From Planctomycetota bacterium (lineage in GTDB: Bacteria; Planctomycetota; Phycisphaerae; UBA1845): a stretch of DNA of 33,918 nucleotides. A model generated the notes under the pieces. The model saw nothing but the letters and a program-made list of their open reading frames with translations, ran no database searches and was not told the DNA's origin. Position numbers and translations under genes: made by a program. This document shows, one piece after another, positions 1-8,049 of this stretch. Each line of letters starts with the position of its first letter. Positions within the stretch are counted from its first letter, which is position 1. The stretch is taken from positions 1-33,918 of the forward strand of contig BOJX01000028.1 of the NCBI GenBank assembly GCA_016860685.1, in the 5' to 3' direction.

Positions 1-2
1 GC

Positions 3-896
3 CGAAGTTGGTCCAACACGAATAACTGGGACAACGGACCTCCCGATGAAGGGTACCACGCCATCATTCCTCACAACCCCTCCGGAGGCGTTTTCCCCCG
101 CCTTAACAACGGCGAGACGCGGCGCGCAGGGAAGCTGACGATCAACGTCTCGGGCGGGACACGCGGCAAGGTCGAAGTGTGGGACGGGGCGACGCTGATC
201 CTCGGCGACGGCAATGCCCGGACGACGACGATTCACGGCGACCTTTACCTCGGCCGCAGCGGTCATGAGCACGGCATCCTCAAGATCAACGGCGACCACA
301 CGATTCAGGGCGAGGGAGGCGTCATTCATATAACAGACTATGTGAACACGAAGATTCTCGAGAACGACGGCACGGGCGATGAACTGACGCTCCAGTCGAG
401 CAACCCCTCGTGCTCCGGCTGGCCGCAGGACCGGAACTGCACCGTTGTGCTGCGCGGCGGCGGCGAGATTCACGTGGCGCTGGACAACCGCGCGTATGTC
501 GTCGGGGATCTGGACTGCCTTCGCCTGAAAGACGAGCCGAAGACGGGAAGCTCCGCGGGCTTCTGGGTCGTGGAGAACGACACGGAGTTCCACGTGATGA
601 CCACGGTGACCGGCGCGTGCGCGTGGCAGTGCATCGACATCACCGCGCCGCTCGGCGGGACGTTCATGATCGAATACGGCGAGGGCTGCGTCGCGGCCAC
701 CGGACCGGTGACGCTCCACGCCGGGACGCTGGAGTGCGGGGCGTCGTTCTGCACCGCCGGGAAGCTGACGCTCAAGTCGGTCGCGTGCGACGACTGCGTG
801 GATGACAAGTCGGAACCCAGGATCATCGCCCACGTCGGCGTCAGCGCCACCTTCGGACTCGGCACGGCGTCGCCCGGCTGTTCGAGCTGTCCGTAG
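3..896 (+). CDS. Secreted beta-solenoid-like repeat protein, 3' part only
   Basis: The reading frame is already open at the left edge and runs to TAG at 894-896, so only the last 297 residues are visible and the true start lies outside. The visible part opens with a WSNTNNWDNGPP stretch, a pattern common at the head of repeat units in large planctomycete extracellular proteins with passenger or beta-helix folds. It continues with short Gly/Thr/Val-rich strands such as GGTFMIEYGEG and VTLHAGTLECG, typical of a right-handed beta-solenoid. Several cysteines occur in the last 100 residues (CTAGK, CDDC, CSSC). No C-terminal membrane anchor or sorting motif is visible after the final SSCP. The role is unknown; surface or matrix protein is an inference from fold type. 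A GTG at 177 is in frame, but homologous-looking sequence continues upstream of it, so it is not taken as the start. Confidence 0.65.
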   Translation, partial: RSWSNTNNWDNGPPDEGYHAIIPHNPSGGVFPRLNNGETRRAGKLTINVSGGTRGKVEVWDGATLILGDGNARTTTIHGDLYLGRSGHEHGILKINGDHTIQGEGGVIHITDYVNTKILENDGTGDELTLQSSNPSCSGWPQDRNCTVVLRGGGEIHVALDNRAYVVGDLDCLRLKDEPKTGSSAGFWVVENDTEFHVMTTVTGACAWQCIDITAPLGGTFMIEYGEGCVAATGPVTLHAGTLECGASFCTAGKLTLKSVACDDCVDDKSEPRIIAHVGVSATFGLGTASPGCSSCP

Positions 897-1023
897 CCGC
901 GCCCTGCGCGATCGTCGGGCGGGGGAGTGAACTTCGCCCGGAGCCTTCAGAGCGCGCCCGCGTTTCCAAATGATCCGGGCTTTTCATGTCCCCGTACCGT
1001 CCACCGCTATCGAACGCGCCCCT

Positions 1024-1620
1024 TCACGGTCGTCGCAATCCGGAAGCGACTCGAAGCCGGTTGTTGCGACCTCCATCACGGTTCGGGGGAGACGTCGGTG
1101 GGTTTGAGGCCGAGGGCTTCGCCCGCCCGCCATGCTCGACCGACGTCGACTTCCACGCGATCTCGTACACCGGCCGGGCGACCCAGCGCGGGTCCACGAT
1201 CCACCTCATCATCAGCGCCGAATCCCGCGGGCGTTCGCGCAGGCTCCTTTGCCCCGGCGGAAGGTCGCGGTCACGCGGCGCGCGTTCCTCCGACGGCAGT
1301 GTTCCGAAGTAGAAGAGGTCGCCCCAGGTGTGCAGGCGACGAAGGTCCGCGTCCTGGAAGGAAGGCCTTGTCTCGCCCGTCTTCGCGCGTAGCCTGCGAA
1401 ACTCGTCCACCGTCATCATCGGCGTCAGCGGCTTGCGGCTCACCACCGCCGCGGTCTGGGAGCGCCCGGGGCGCGTCGGCGTGGGCGAAGTCCCGCATGA
1501 TCGTGCGACCGCTTCGGCTATGCCGGGATTCCTGCCGAGCCAAAGCAACCTCAAACTCGGGAAACGCCCGTCCCGGACCGCTTCGGCGATCGCCCGCGCA
1601 TCGTGAGCCGGGCGGCGGGC
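1024..1620 (-). pseudogene. Possible gene remnant with a leucine-rich repeat, minus strand
   Basis: An open minus-strand frame runs from just inside the stop at 1623-1621 down to 1024. Its codons mostly end in G or C. The first residues after the stop read like one leucine-rich repeat unit (AIAEAVRDGRFPSLRLLWLG, then RNPGIAEAV). A segment without recognisable similarity follows: MTVDEFRRLRAKTGE, later LHTWGDLFYFGTLPSEE and MMRWIVDPRWVARPVYEIAW. ATG codons exist at 1554, 1419 and 1416, but none has a visible ribosome binding site. The frame begins right at a GC palindrome (1614-1630), as if an original gene had been cut there. It would be the only minus-strand gene in the window. A short real gene starting at 1419 is possible; a decayed fragment is more likely. 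Function unknown. Confidence 0.3.
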
Positions 1621-1630
1621 CTAGCCCGCC
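1614..1630. repeat. Perfect GC palindrome, likely dispersed repeat unit
   Basis: GGCGGGC, loop CTA, GCCCGCC: a seven-base perfect stem with a three-base loop, followed by CTACGGG. The same GGCGGGC/GCCCGCC core recurs in hairpins at 15834-15856 and 19650-19679. Short units of this kind are common between genes in GC-rich planctomycete genomes. It marks the 5' edge of the minus-strand remnant. No T tract follows on either side, so a terminator role is doubtful. Confidence 0.5.
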
Positions 1631-1754
1631 CTACGGGTCTGGGTGAGGCAGTATTCAGGAGGATTCGGGTCGGATTCGGCGTCGTCGGAGGTGCGGATTC
1701 GGGGCGGAAAGCCGCTTTCGCGGAAGCGATCGAGCGGAGAAGATGTCCGGCGGC

Positions 1755-1791
1755 GGGGCGGGGCGGGGCGGGGCGGGGCGGGGGGCGGGGG
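1755..1791 (+). repeat. Seven G-tracts separated by single C, G-quadruplex-prone
   Basis: Runs of four to six G (1755-1758, 1760-1763, 1765-1768, 1770-1773, 1775-1778, 1780-1785, 1787-1791) are each split by one C. This is an ideal sequence for an intramolecular G-quadruplex with one-base loops, on the coding strand. It ends 43 bases before the riboflavin synthase ATG. If transcribed, it would lie in that gene's leader. It may also simply be an unstable simple repeat that varies in copy number. Confidence 0.8.
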
Positions 1792-1834
1792 TTAACGTCT
1801 GATTCGCGTTCGTCATCGCCAGGCGTTGAAGACG

Positions 1835-2536
1835 ATGTTCAGCGGGATTGTCGAATGCAAGGGTTGCGTGACGGGGCTGCGCACAGGGGGCGGCGGGGGG
1901 GTTCGGCTGCGCGTTCAGGCGGAGGGAGTCGCATCCGGGACGGCGTTGGGGGCGAGCGTTGCGGTCAGCGGGGTGTGCCTGACGGTTGCGGGGATCGACG
2001 GGGAGCATCTTGAGTTTGACGTGGTGCCGGAGACGTTGCGGCGGACGACGCTGGGGGATCTGCGGGGGGGAACGTGGGTGAACCTGGAGCGGTCGTTGCG
2101 GGTCGGCGACCGTCTGGACGGACATTTCGTGCAGGGGCACGTGGACGGGACCGCAACGGTGGCGGAGGTGATCCGCCGGGCGGATGAGCATGGGCTGCGT
2201 TTTGCGCCGGAGCGTGGCTTGATGGCGTACATGATTCCGAAGGGGTCGGTGGCGGTGGACGGCGTATCGCTGACGATCGCGGAAGCGGCGGGAGACACGT
2301 TCACCGTGGCGCTGATCCCCACGACGTTGCAGGTGACGACGCTCGGCGATCGCCGTGTCGGGGACCGTGTGAACCTCGAGACCGACATCCTGATCCGGGC
2401 GCTGTTTCACCGGTTATCCGGCGCCGGCGAGCCTTCCGTCGGGGCGGGAGCCGGGGGGGCGGCGCCGGCGGCGAGTCTCGGCGCGGTTTCGAGCGTGACG
2501 CGGGAGCTTCTCGAACGCGCGGGGTTCTTACGATGA
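1835..2536 (+). CDS. ribE: Riboflavin synthase, alpha chain
   Basis: Converts two molecules of 6,7-dimethyl-8-ribityllumazine into riboflavin plus the pyrimidinedione precursor, the last step of vitamin B2 synthesis, in the cytoplasm. The protein (233 residues) starts MFSGIVE, the family hallmark. It shows the two tandem lumazine-binding barrels: first VAVSGVCLTV with a later GHFVQGHVDGTA, then VAVDGVSLTIAE and GDRVNLETDIL. The ATG at 1835 is preferred over the in-frame TTG at 1826 because MFSGIVE is the conserved N-terminus. The ribosome binding site is weak (AGGCG at 1821). A tail of about 40 residues, rich in Gly and Ala, follows the second domain and makes the protein slightly longer than usual. 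The stop overlaps the next start (ATGA), so it is cotranscribed and probably translationally coupled to pdxA. No other riboflavin gene is in the window. Confidence 0.93.
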   Translation: MFSGIVECKGCVTGLRTGGGGGVRLRVQAEGVASGTALGASVAVSGVCLTVAGIDGEHLEFDVVPETLRRTTLGDLRGGTWVNLERSLRVGDRLDGHFVQGHVDGTATVAEVIRRADEHGLRFAPERGLMAYMIPKGSVAVDGVSLTIAEAAGDTFTVALIPTTLQVTTLGDRRVGDRVNLETDILIRALFHRLSGAGEPSVGAGAGGAAPAASLGAVSSVTRELLERAGFLR

Positions 2537-3624
2537 CGCCGGCGGGGACAGCCGATTCCTGCGGGGGCGGCGCGGAGCGCAAGCCGGTGATCGGCGTGAC
2601 GATGGGCGATCCGTGCGGAATCGGCGCGGAGGTGATCGTCAAGGCGCTGGCGGACCCGGCGGTGCGGGCGCGGGGTCGGTTCATCATTTACGGGTTGGAT
2701 GAGATCCTGTCGTACGCCGCGGATCGGGCGGAGATCAACCCCTTCTGGTTCCGGTTGCCGCACGAGCAGGTTTCGACGATCGAGAGCGGCGTGGTCGTCG
2801 CGGATTTCGACGAGTACACGCTTTTCGATCCGACGCTGCGTCGTCCGACGGCGGAAGGCGGTCATGCGTCGCTGCGGTTTGTGGACGAGGCGATCGAAGC
2901 GGCGCGGGCGGGGCGCGTGGACGCGATCGTGACCGGGCCGATTCATAAGACGAGTTGGCAACTGGCGGGATACCGGCGACCGGGGCACACGGAGAAAATC
3001 GCGGACGCGTTCGGCGTGGAGCATCCGACGATGATGTTCGCGGCCGGGGATCTTCGGGTGGCGCTGGCGACGGTCCACATCGGGATCGCCGAGGTTCCGG
3101 GCGTGCTGAACATCGGATGCGTCTTCCGGGCGATCGAACACCTGGCGCAGGCGCTGAAGCACTGGTGGGGGATCGACGACGCGCGGATCGCGGTGGCGGG
3201 ACTGAATCCGCATGCCGGCGAGGGCGGTCGCTTCGGCGATGAGGAGCTGCGTGTGATCGAGCCGGCGATGACGATGGCGCGTTCGGCGGGGTGGGGCGTG
3301 GAAGGGCCTTTTCCGCCGGACACGTTGTTCGTGGAGGAGCGTCGTCGGCGGTTTCACGGGATCGTGGCGATGTATCACGATCAGGCGCTGATCCCGGTGA
3401 AGCTGCTGGCGTTTCATTCCGCGGTCAACGTGACGCTGGGCGTGCCGATTCTGCGGACGAGTGTGGATCACGGGACGGCGTTCGACATCGCGGGGAAGAA
3501 CGTCGCGCATCCGGGGAGCCTGTCGGCGGCGCTGGCGCTGGCGTGCGAGCTGGTGGACCGGGCGAAGGCGGCATCGAGAACGCCGGCGGGAGTGTCTGAA
3601 TCCGCGTCAGACCCGGACGATTAA
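2533..3624 (+). CDS. pdxA: 4-hydroxythreonine-4-phosphate dehydrogenase
   Basis: Oxidises 4-phosphohydroxy-L-threonine with NAD in the deoxyxylulose-dependent route to pyridoxal 5'-phosphate. The family start signature is at residues 17-31 (KPVIGVTMGDPCGIG). Residues H152-T153 (in RRPGHTE) match the substrate-binding pair. H182 (TVHIG), H227 (LNPHAGEGG) and H282 (MYHDQA) match the three metal ligands; their spacing of 45 and 55 residues is the same as for H166, H211 and H266 of the E. coli enzyme. LGVPILRTSVDHGTAFDIAG near the end is also typical. At 363 residues it is a little longer than the usual 330, mainly from 16 extra N-terminal residues and a loose tail. It overlaps ribE by four bases (ATGA). 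The pairing puts two cofactor genes in one short operon. Confidence 0.95.
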   Translation: MTPAGTADSCGGGAERKPVIGVTMGDPCGIGAEVIVKALADPAVRARGRFIIYGLDEILSYAADRAEINPFWFRLPHEQVSTIESGVVVADFDEYTLFDPTLRRPTAEGGHASLRFVDEAIEAARAGRVDAIVTGPIHKTSWQLAGYRRPGHTEKIADAFGVEHPTMMFAAGDLRVALATVHIGIAEVPGVLNIGCVFRAIEHLAQALKHWWGIDDARIAVAGLNPHAGEGGRFGDEELRVIEPAMTMARSAGWGVEGPFPPDTLFVEERRRRFHGIVAMYHDQALIPVKLLAFHSAVNVTLGVPILRTSVDHGTAFDIAGKNVAHPGSLSAALALACELVDRAKAASRTPAGVSESASDPDD

Positions 3625-3689
3625 AGGCCGGCGCGACGTTTTGCGGGATTTCACGCCGCCGGATCGTCCTGATTGGCGAACCGTGTCGA

Positions 3690-3695
3690 TACAAT
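3690..3695 (+). promoter_or_regulatory. Possible -10 element (TACAAT)
   Basis: TACAAT lies in the AT-richer gap between pdxA and the prepilin-like gene, about 75 bases before its ATG. No good -35 box is present at 16-18 bases upstream; a TTGGCG at 3673 is too close. Five of six bases match the consensus, which stands out in this GC-rich sequence, but the call stays weak. Confidence 0.3.
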
Positions 3696-3770
3696 ACCGC
3701 ATATCATCAAACGATTGCGGTGGACGGACGGAGCGCAGCGTTGGCGGCGAGTCGTGACAGGAAGAGGCGG

Positions 3771-4517
3771 ATGGGGCGAGGGTTCTCCCTCGTTGAGCTG
3801 CTGGTGGTGATCAGCATCATCGCCGTGCTGCTGTCGATCCTGCTGACGGCGCTGGGGCGTGCGCGGCGCTCGGCGCGGCAGTTCGTGTGTCAGAACAACC
3901 TTCGCAACGTGGCGGTGGAGTTCACGTTGTTCGCGGAGGCGCCGGAGAGCGGTCTGAACGGCGACAAGGCCGTCGGTCTGGGCGCGAGGTTCCGGCTGGA
4001 GACGTTTCAGGAGAAGGTCTACCGGATCAATGCGTTCTGGGATCTTCCGAATCTGAATTCGGCGCCGATCAACCCGCAGGTTCAGCCTCTGATGTGCCCC
4101 GAGGGGCCGGCCGACCTGCGTCGTGTCGCGAACCTGCCGTGTCGGGATTACGCGGTCGCGCCTCCGGAGCACGTCAGCGTGGCGTTCAACGCGCGGCTGG
4201 ACCGGATCAGCGTGCGGATCGAAGACCGCTGGGTGCTTCAGGAGGCCCTGCTGGGGGCGCGGATTCTTGAGTATCCGGCGGTTCCGCTGGCGTTCGACGC
4301 GGACGGTGCGGAAGCGGTGAAGAAGACGGTCGTGCCGTATTACTCCGCGCCGCCCGCGGGAGACGCGGGGCGCTACGGGAGCGGGCAGTTCTGGTTTCCG
4401 TCGATGCGCCACGGAGGGAAGCTGACGAGCGCGTTCGTCGGCGGATATGTGCTGTCGTCACGGAACCCGGAGCGGGAGCCGGGGTGGGACTGGTCGTATC
4501 AGCCCCCGGCGGAGTAA
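3771..4517 (+). CDS. Prepilin-like protein with type IV pilin N-terminus
   Basis: The product (248 residues) begins MGRGFSLVELLVVISIIAVL. This is a prepilin peptidase site: cleavage after Gly4 would leave Phe at +1 and Glu at +5, followed by a hydrophobic helix. ALGRARRSARQFVCQNNLRN follows the helix, as in pseudopilin-like proteins abundant in planctomycetes. Near the C-terminus MRHGGKLTSAFVGGYV resembles the RHGG-x-DGHV end of those proteins, but with GGYV in place of DGHV. ATG 3771 was chosen over an upstream GTG (3720) because it puts the cleavage site close to the start and has AGGAAGAGG just in front (3758-3768). It is probably inserted in the inner membrane and processed; its exact role (pseudopilin of a type II-like system or surface protein) is not known. 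No pilus assembly genes are nearby. Confidence 0.8.
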   Translation: MGRGFSLVELLVVISIIAVLLSILLTALGRARRSARQFVCQNNLRNVAVEFTLFAEAPESGLNGDKAVGLGARFRLETFQEKVYRINAFWDLPNLNSAPINPQVQPLMCPEGPADLRRVANLPCRDYAVAPPEHVSVAFNARLDRISVRIEDRWVLQEALLGARILEYPAVPLAFDADGAEAVKKTVVPYYSAPPAGDAGRYGSGQFWFPSMRHGGKLTSAFVGGYVLSSRNPEREPGWDWSYQPPAE

Positions 4518-4543
4518 CCCACGGTTTCAAGACCTTCGGAGCA

Positions 4544-4569
4544 GGGCGGAATAAGCACGCTTCCTGCCC
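4544..4569 (+). terminator. Imperfect hairpin after the prepilin-like gene
   Basis: GGGCGGAA pairs with TTCCTGCCC (one bulged T) around a nine-base loop, 27 bases after the stop of the prepilin-like gene. No T tract follows, so it may be an RNA end-protecting hairpin rather than an intrinsic terminator. Confidence 0.25.
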
Positions 4570-4665
4570 CCTGACCTCGCCGCGCAACGTCAAGGGCCGG
4601 CGGGTGCGGCACGGTCATGCGGTGGGGTGGGGCGGTGGAGACGGACGCAGATCCGGCGGTGGAAC

Positions 4666-6066
4666 ATGCTTCTGCGCCACAAGTTCGGTCTTCTGGCACT
4701 GGTGTACGTCGCGGCGATCGCGGTGACGCTGGTCGTGGCGCTGACGTGCATTGTCGTGTATTTCGACGCGGCGCTGGAACGTGCGCATGCGGTGGTGGCG
4801 CTGCGCGACGAGGTCGAGACGTTGCGCACGCTGGCGCGGGCGTACGAGGAGGTGGGTTCGGGAGCGGACGGCGCTGCGGCGCGAGAGGGGCTGGCGCGAT
4901 CGTGGAGGGAACGCAGCGCGCGGCTGGCGTCGCGGTTGCAGGAAGGTTCGTTGACCGCGGCGTGGTCCGAGGTTGCGCGTGCGGCGACGCCGATCCTCGG
5001 GGAGGGGTTGGTGGGAGGTGAACCGGATGCGGCGGGTCGGGTGGTGGGTCTCGATCGGGCGCTGGCGGCGCTGCTTCGGCGGCTGGGGGATGAGGGCGGG
5101 GAGCAGGTGACCGCAGCCGGTCGGACGCAACAGCGCGTCGTGTTGCTGCTGGTCATCAACGGCGTGGCGGCGGCGGCGTTGTGCGTGGCGGGGCTGGTGC
5201 TGGTTCACCGGTGGATCCAGCGGCCGATCCTCGAACTGCGGGACGCGACGCGACGGATCGCCGGAGGAGACTTCAGCGGGCGGATCGCGGTGCGCTCCCG
5301 TGACGAACTGGGGCGGCTCGCGGACGAAATCAACCAGATGTGCGGGATGATCACGGCGATGCAGGCGCGGCTGGCCGAGCAGGAGCGCCTGGCGGGGGCG
5401 GCCGAGATGCTGATGCGGGTCGCGCACAACATCCGCAATCCGCTTCAGGGGCTGCGGGGGCTGGCGGAAGAGACGATCCACCGCCACGCGGACGACGCAC
5501 AGACGCGCGATCTTCAGCAGCGGATCCTCGGGACGGTGGATCGCTTCGAGCGCTGGCTGCGCGAGCTGCATCATGCAACGTCGCCCGGGACGATCCACCC
5601 GGGTCCGGTGGCGCTGGAGCCTTGGCTGCGCAACGTGGCGGAGGTGCTCTCGCCGATGGCGCTGAAGCGCGGTGCGACGCTGGAAGTGTGCGTGGAGCCG
5701 GAACTGGACTCGGTGGTGATGGACTCGGTGCAGATGGAGCAGGCGCTGGTGGCGTTGCTGACGAACGCAATTCAGGCGTCCGGCGCGGGCGGCCGGGTGC
5801 GGGCGACGGCGCGGCGCGGGCGCGAGGCGAAGCGCTGGGAGCTGGAGGTCGCGGACGACGGTCCGGGCATTCCGGAGGCGCTGCGGGAAGCGGTGTTTCA
5901 GCCGTATTTCACGACGAAAGCGGACGGATACGGGTTGGGGCTGGCGATGGCGCGACAGATCGTGCGACTGCACGGGGGGGAGGTCGGCGTCGTGACCTCG
6001 GCGGGCGCGGGGAGCAGGATCGTGGCGACGTTGCCCCGGCACGCGACATCGGGTGCGTCCGCGTGA
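4666..6066 (+). CDS. Membrane sensor histidine kinase with HAMP domain
   Basis: Senses a periplasmic or membrane signal and phosphorylates a partner regulator, most likely the product of the next gene. From ATG 4666 the protein has 466 residues: membrane helix 1 (about 8-32), a periplasmic part of about 125 residues rich in Arg and Glu, helix 2 (about 158-180), HAMP (about 181-232, with GDFSGRIAVRSRDELGRLA), then the H-box with H254 in VAHNIRNPLQGLRG. The ATPase domain has the N-box at N367 (LLTNAIQASG), the G1 box DDGPG (397-401), FQPYFTTKADGYGLGLAMAR and the final GGEVGV. Asn follows the phospho-His (HNIRNP) where Glu is usual; this residue helps phosphatase or kinase chemistry in related kinases. 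The start could be GTG 4627, but ATG 4666 lies right before the first helix. The sensed signal cannot be read from the sequence. Confidence 0.9.
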   Translation: MLLRHKFGLLALVYVAAIAVTLVVALTCIVVYFDAALERAHAVVALRDEVETLRTLARAYEEVGSGADGAAAREGLARSWRERSARLASRLQEGSLTAAWSEVARAATPILGEGLVGGEPDAAGRVVGLDRALAALLRRLGDEGGEQVTAAGRTQQRVVLLLVINGVAAAALCVAGLVLVHRWIQRPILELRDATRRIAGGDFSGRIAVRSRDELGRLADEINQMCGMITAMQARLAEQERLAGAAEMLMRVAHNIRNPLQGLRGLAEETIHRHADDAQTRDLQQRILGTVDRFERWLRELHHATSPGTIHPGPVALEPWLRNVAEVLSPMALKRGATLEVCVEPELDSVVMDSVQMEQALVALLTNAIQASGAGGRVRATARRGREAKRWELEVADDGPGIPEALREAVFQPYFTTKADGYGLGLAMARQIVRLHGGEVGVVTSAGAGSRIVATLPRHATSGASA

Positions 6067-6140
6067 CGGACTTGGGATGCGCGGTCCGCCGGAAGGCGGG
6101 CGTCGGATGAGCGGCGGGCGGGTTATCGCGGGAGGGTTGA

Positions 6141-7553
6141 ATGCCGGACATCCTGATCGTGGACGACGAAGAGAACGTGGCGTACGCGCTGCAGCTCGCC
6201 CTGCAACGCGCGGGACATCAATGCCGCGTGGCGCACTCGCTCGGTCACGGCTGGGAAGCGGCGCAACAGCGTCACCCGGACGCGGCGCTGGTCGATCTTC
6301 AACTGCCGGACGGGGCCGGGATCGACCTGATCGGGCGGTTGCGCGAGGCCGGAATTGAGTCGCCGGTCATCGTGATCACGGCTTACGGAACGGTGGCGCG
6401 GGCGGTGGAGGCGATGAAGAGCGGGGCGGTGGATTTTCTTCAGAAACCGCTGGCGATGGAGGAGGTGGCGCTGACGGTGGGAAGGTGCCTCGAGCACGGG
6501 CGGATGCGCCGCCAGCTCGAGGCGTACCGGGAGGCGCAGCGCCTGGACGTCGGCGGGGCGCAACTGATCGGGACATGCACGAAGCTGCGCGCGGCAATCG
6601 AGGCTGCGGAACGGGTGGCGACGATCCCCGCGGATCCGTCGGCGGGACTGACGGTGGCGCTGATGCTCGGCGAGACCGGAACGGGGAAGGAACTTCTGGC
6701 GCGTCACCTTCACGCGCGGGGACCGAAGGCGGACGGTCCCTTCGTCCACGTCAATTCGACGACGATTCCGGATGCGCTGTTCGAGTCCGAGTTGTTCGGA
6801 CACGAGCGCGGCACGTTCACGGACGCGCGGGACGCGAAGAAGGGGCTGGTCGAGATCGCGCATGAGGGGACGCTTTTCCTGGACGAGATCGGCGACCTGC
6901 CGGCGGCGGTGCAGGCGAAGCTGCTGGTGGTGATCGAGAGCGGACGTTTCCGCCGGCTGGGTTCGACGCGTGAACGAGTCGTATCCGCGCGGGTGATCGC
7001 GGCGACGAACGCGGATCTGAAGGCGCGGGTGGAGCAGGGACGGTTCCGCGCCGACCTTTATTACCGGTTGATGCAGTTTCCGATCGAGCTGCCGCCGCTG
7101 CGTGAGCGCGGGGAGGACTTGTTTCTGCTGGCGGATTTCTTCCTGGAACGAGCGGCGCGCAAGTTTCACAAGCCCGCGCCAATGCTGACGGCTTCCGCGC
7201 TTTCGGCGATCGGCGGTTACGCCTGGCCGGGCAATGTGCGGGAGCTGGCGCATGTGCTTCAACGAAGTCTGCTGCTGTCGGACGATCGGGAGTGGACGGC
7301 GGCGACGCTGGGACTTCCTGCGGGAGGCGGGGCGAACGCAGGCCGGGCTTTCGGACCGGTCAAACTGGAACTGGACTTCGCCTCGGGGGCGATCACGCTG
7401 GATGACGCGCAGCGTCGCGTGATTGAGGCGGCGCTGCGTCACTGTCGAGGGAGCGTCAGCGAGGCGGCCCGCGTGCTGGGAGTGACCCGGGGCGGTTTGC
7501 GCCACCGGATTGAAAAACTTGGGATCCTTGTGCGTAATCCGGACGGACCTTAA
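6141..7553 (+). CDS. NtrC-family response regulator with AAA+ domain
   Basis: The product (470 residues) has three parts. A receiver domain carries D8-D9, phospho-acceptor D52 (ALVDLQLPDG), T80 and K102. An AAA+ domain carries Walker A GETGTGKE (177-184), Walker B FLDE with D248-E249, and later RFRADLYYRL and WPGNVREL. A C-terminal Fis-type helix-turn-helix (about 428-465) reads GSVSEAARVLGVTRGGLRHRI. Such proteins oligomerise after phosphorylation and open sigma-54 promoters by ATP hydrolysis. The loop that normally reads GAFTGA is GTFTDA here (224-229). The start has a good GGGAGG (6130-6135). It lies 74 bases after the kinase gene, so the two form one two-component pair. No clear sigma-54 promoter (GG-N10-GC) was found in the window, so the target genes are unknown. 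Confidence 0.92.
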   Translation: MPDILIVDDEENVAYALQLALQRAGHQCRVAHSLGHGWEAAQQRHPDAALVDLQLPDGAGIDLIGRLREAGIESPVIVITAYGTVARAVEAMKSGAVDFLQKPLAMEEVALTVGRCLEHGRMRRQLEAYREAQRLDVGGAQLIGTCTKLRAAIEAAERVATIPADPSAGLTVALMLGETGTGKELLARHLHARGPKADGPFVHVNSTTIPDALFESELFGHERGTFTDARDAKKGLVEIAHEGTLFLDEIGDLPAAVQAKLLVVIESGRFRRLGSTRERVVSARVIAATNADLKARVEQGRFRADLYYRLMQFPIELPPLRERGEDLFLLADFFLERAARKFHKPAPMLTASALSAIGGYAWPGNVRELAHVLQRSLLLSDDREWTAATLGLPAGGGANAGRAFGPVKLELDFASGAITLDDAQRRVIEAALRHCRGSVSEAARVLGVTRGGLRHRIEKLGILVRNPDGP

Positions 7554-8049
7554 ATCGCCGGGTGATCGCGGTGAACACCAAGTCAGGTTGAATTCGCGGG
7601 TTTTATTCTCCGGTTGAAATCCAAGCCGCCCTGGCCACCGGCCGCCGCATTTGACGAATCTTCTGGCCGGCGGTCCAACGCCTGCACATCTTAAGCTTAT
7701 TTAATACATAAGGTTGCGCATTGTTCTTCGCGCGGATCACCGGCGGCACGTCGCGTGCCCACTCTGCGGATGAGGACGGCGGGTGGTCGGCATGCGCTGT
7801 CAGCCGGTTGAGATTATTCAAGGGAGAGACGGGCCGCCGGTCGAGGGCAGGGTTCGATCAGCGACCCGGTATGTGTATGTCCGGCACGCTGGTCGAAACG
7901 TGGCGTTTGCGCTCGCGGGCCGGTGCGACTCGACGGAGCCCGTCGGGTGTGCGGGCGTCGGCGGTTGAGGTGGTTTTTATTGATCGCGCGAGACGAATCA
8001 GTGTTGATTTCGGAGCGAGCGGAATACGTAAACGTCAGGAGGAAAAATT
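7554..8049 (+). other. Intergenic region upstream of the small secreted protein
   Basis: About 500 bases with no convincing gene. It holds an AT-rich island at about 7692-7713 with a small inverted repeat (CTTAT/ATAAG around TTAATAC), a plausible promoter zone in otherwise GC-rich DNA, though no well-spaced -35/-10 pair can be picked. A strong AGGAGG at 8038-8043 precedes the ATG at 8050. An open frame at 7721-8053 has an ordinary background composition and no ribosome binding site, and is not called. Confidence 0.5.

Larger units (their letters stand above)
897..1834. other. Gene-poor stretch between the secreted protein and ribE
   Basis: About 940 bases carry no convincing + strand gene. 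The + strand open frames here (for example 927-1646) are rich in Arg, Pro and Ser with no recognisable motif or ribosome binding site. The contents are the possible minus-strand remnant (1024-1620), a perfect GC palindrome (1614-1630) and a run of G-tracts (1755-1791). I see no tRNA, no terminator with a T tail after 896, and no FMN riboswitch in front of ribE. Confidence 0.5.

Noticed and set aside
927-1646. Plus-strand open frame of 239 codons
   Set aside because: Arg/Pro/Ser-rich without motif; the minus strand of the same stretch looks more like coding sequence.
1792-1834. FMN riboswitch in front of ribE
   Set aside because: None of the conserved riboswitch segments is visible, and the space between the G-tracts and ATG is too short.
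1826-1834. TTG at 1826 as the ribE start
   Set aside because: It would add three residues before the conserved MFSGIVE N-terminus.
4615-6042. Minus-strand open frame of 475 codons opposite the sensor kinase
   Set aside because: Arg/His/Pro-rich antisense background; the kinase motifs on the + strand are complete.
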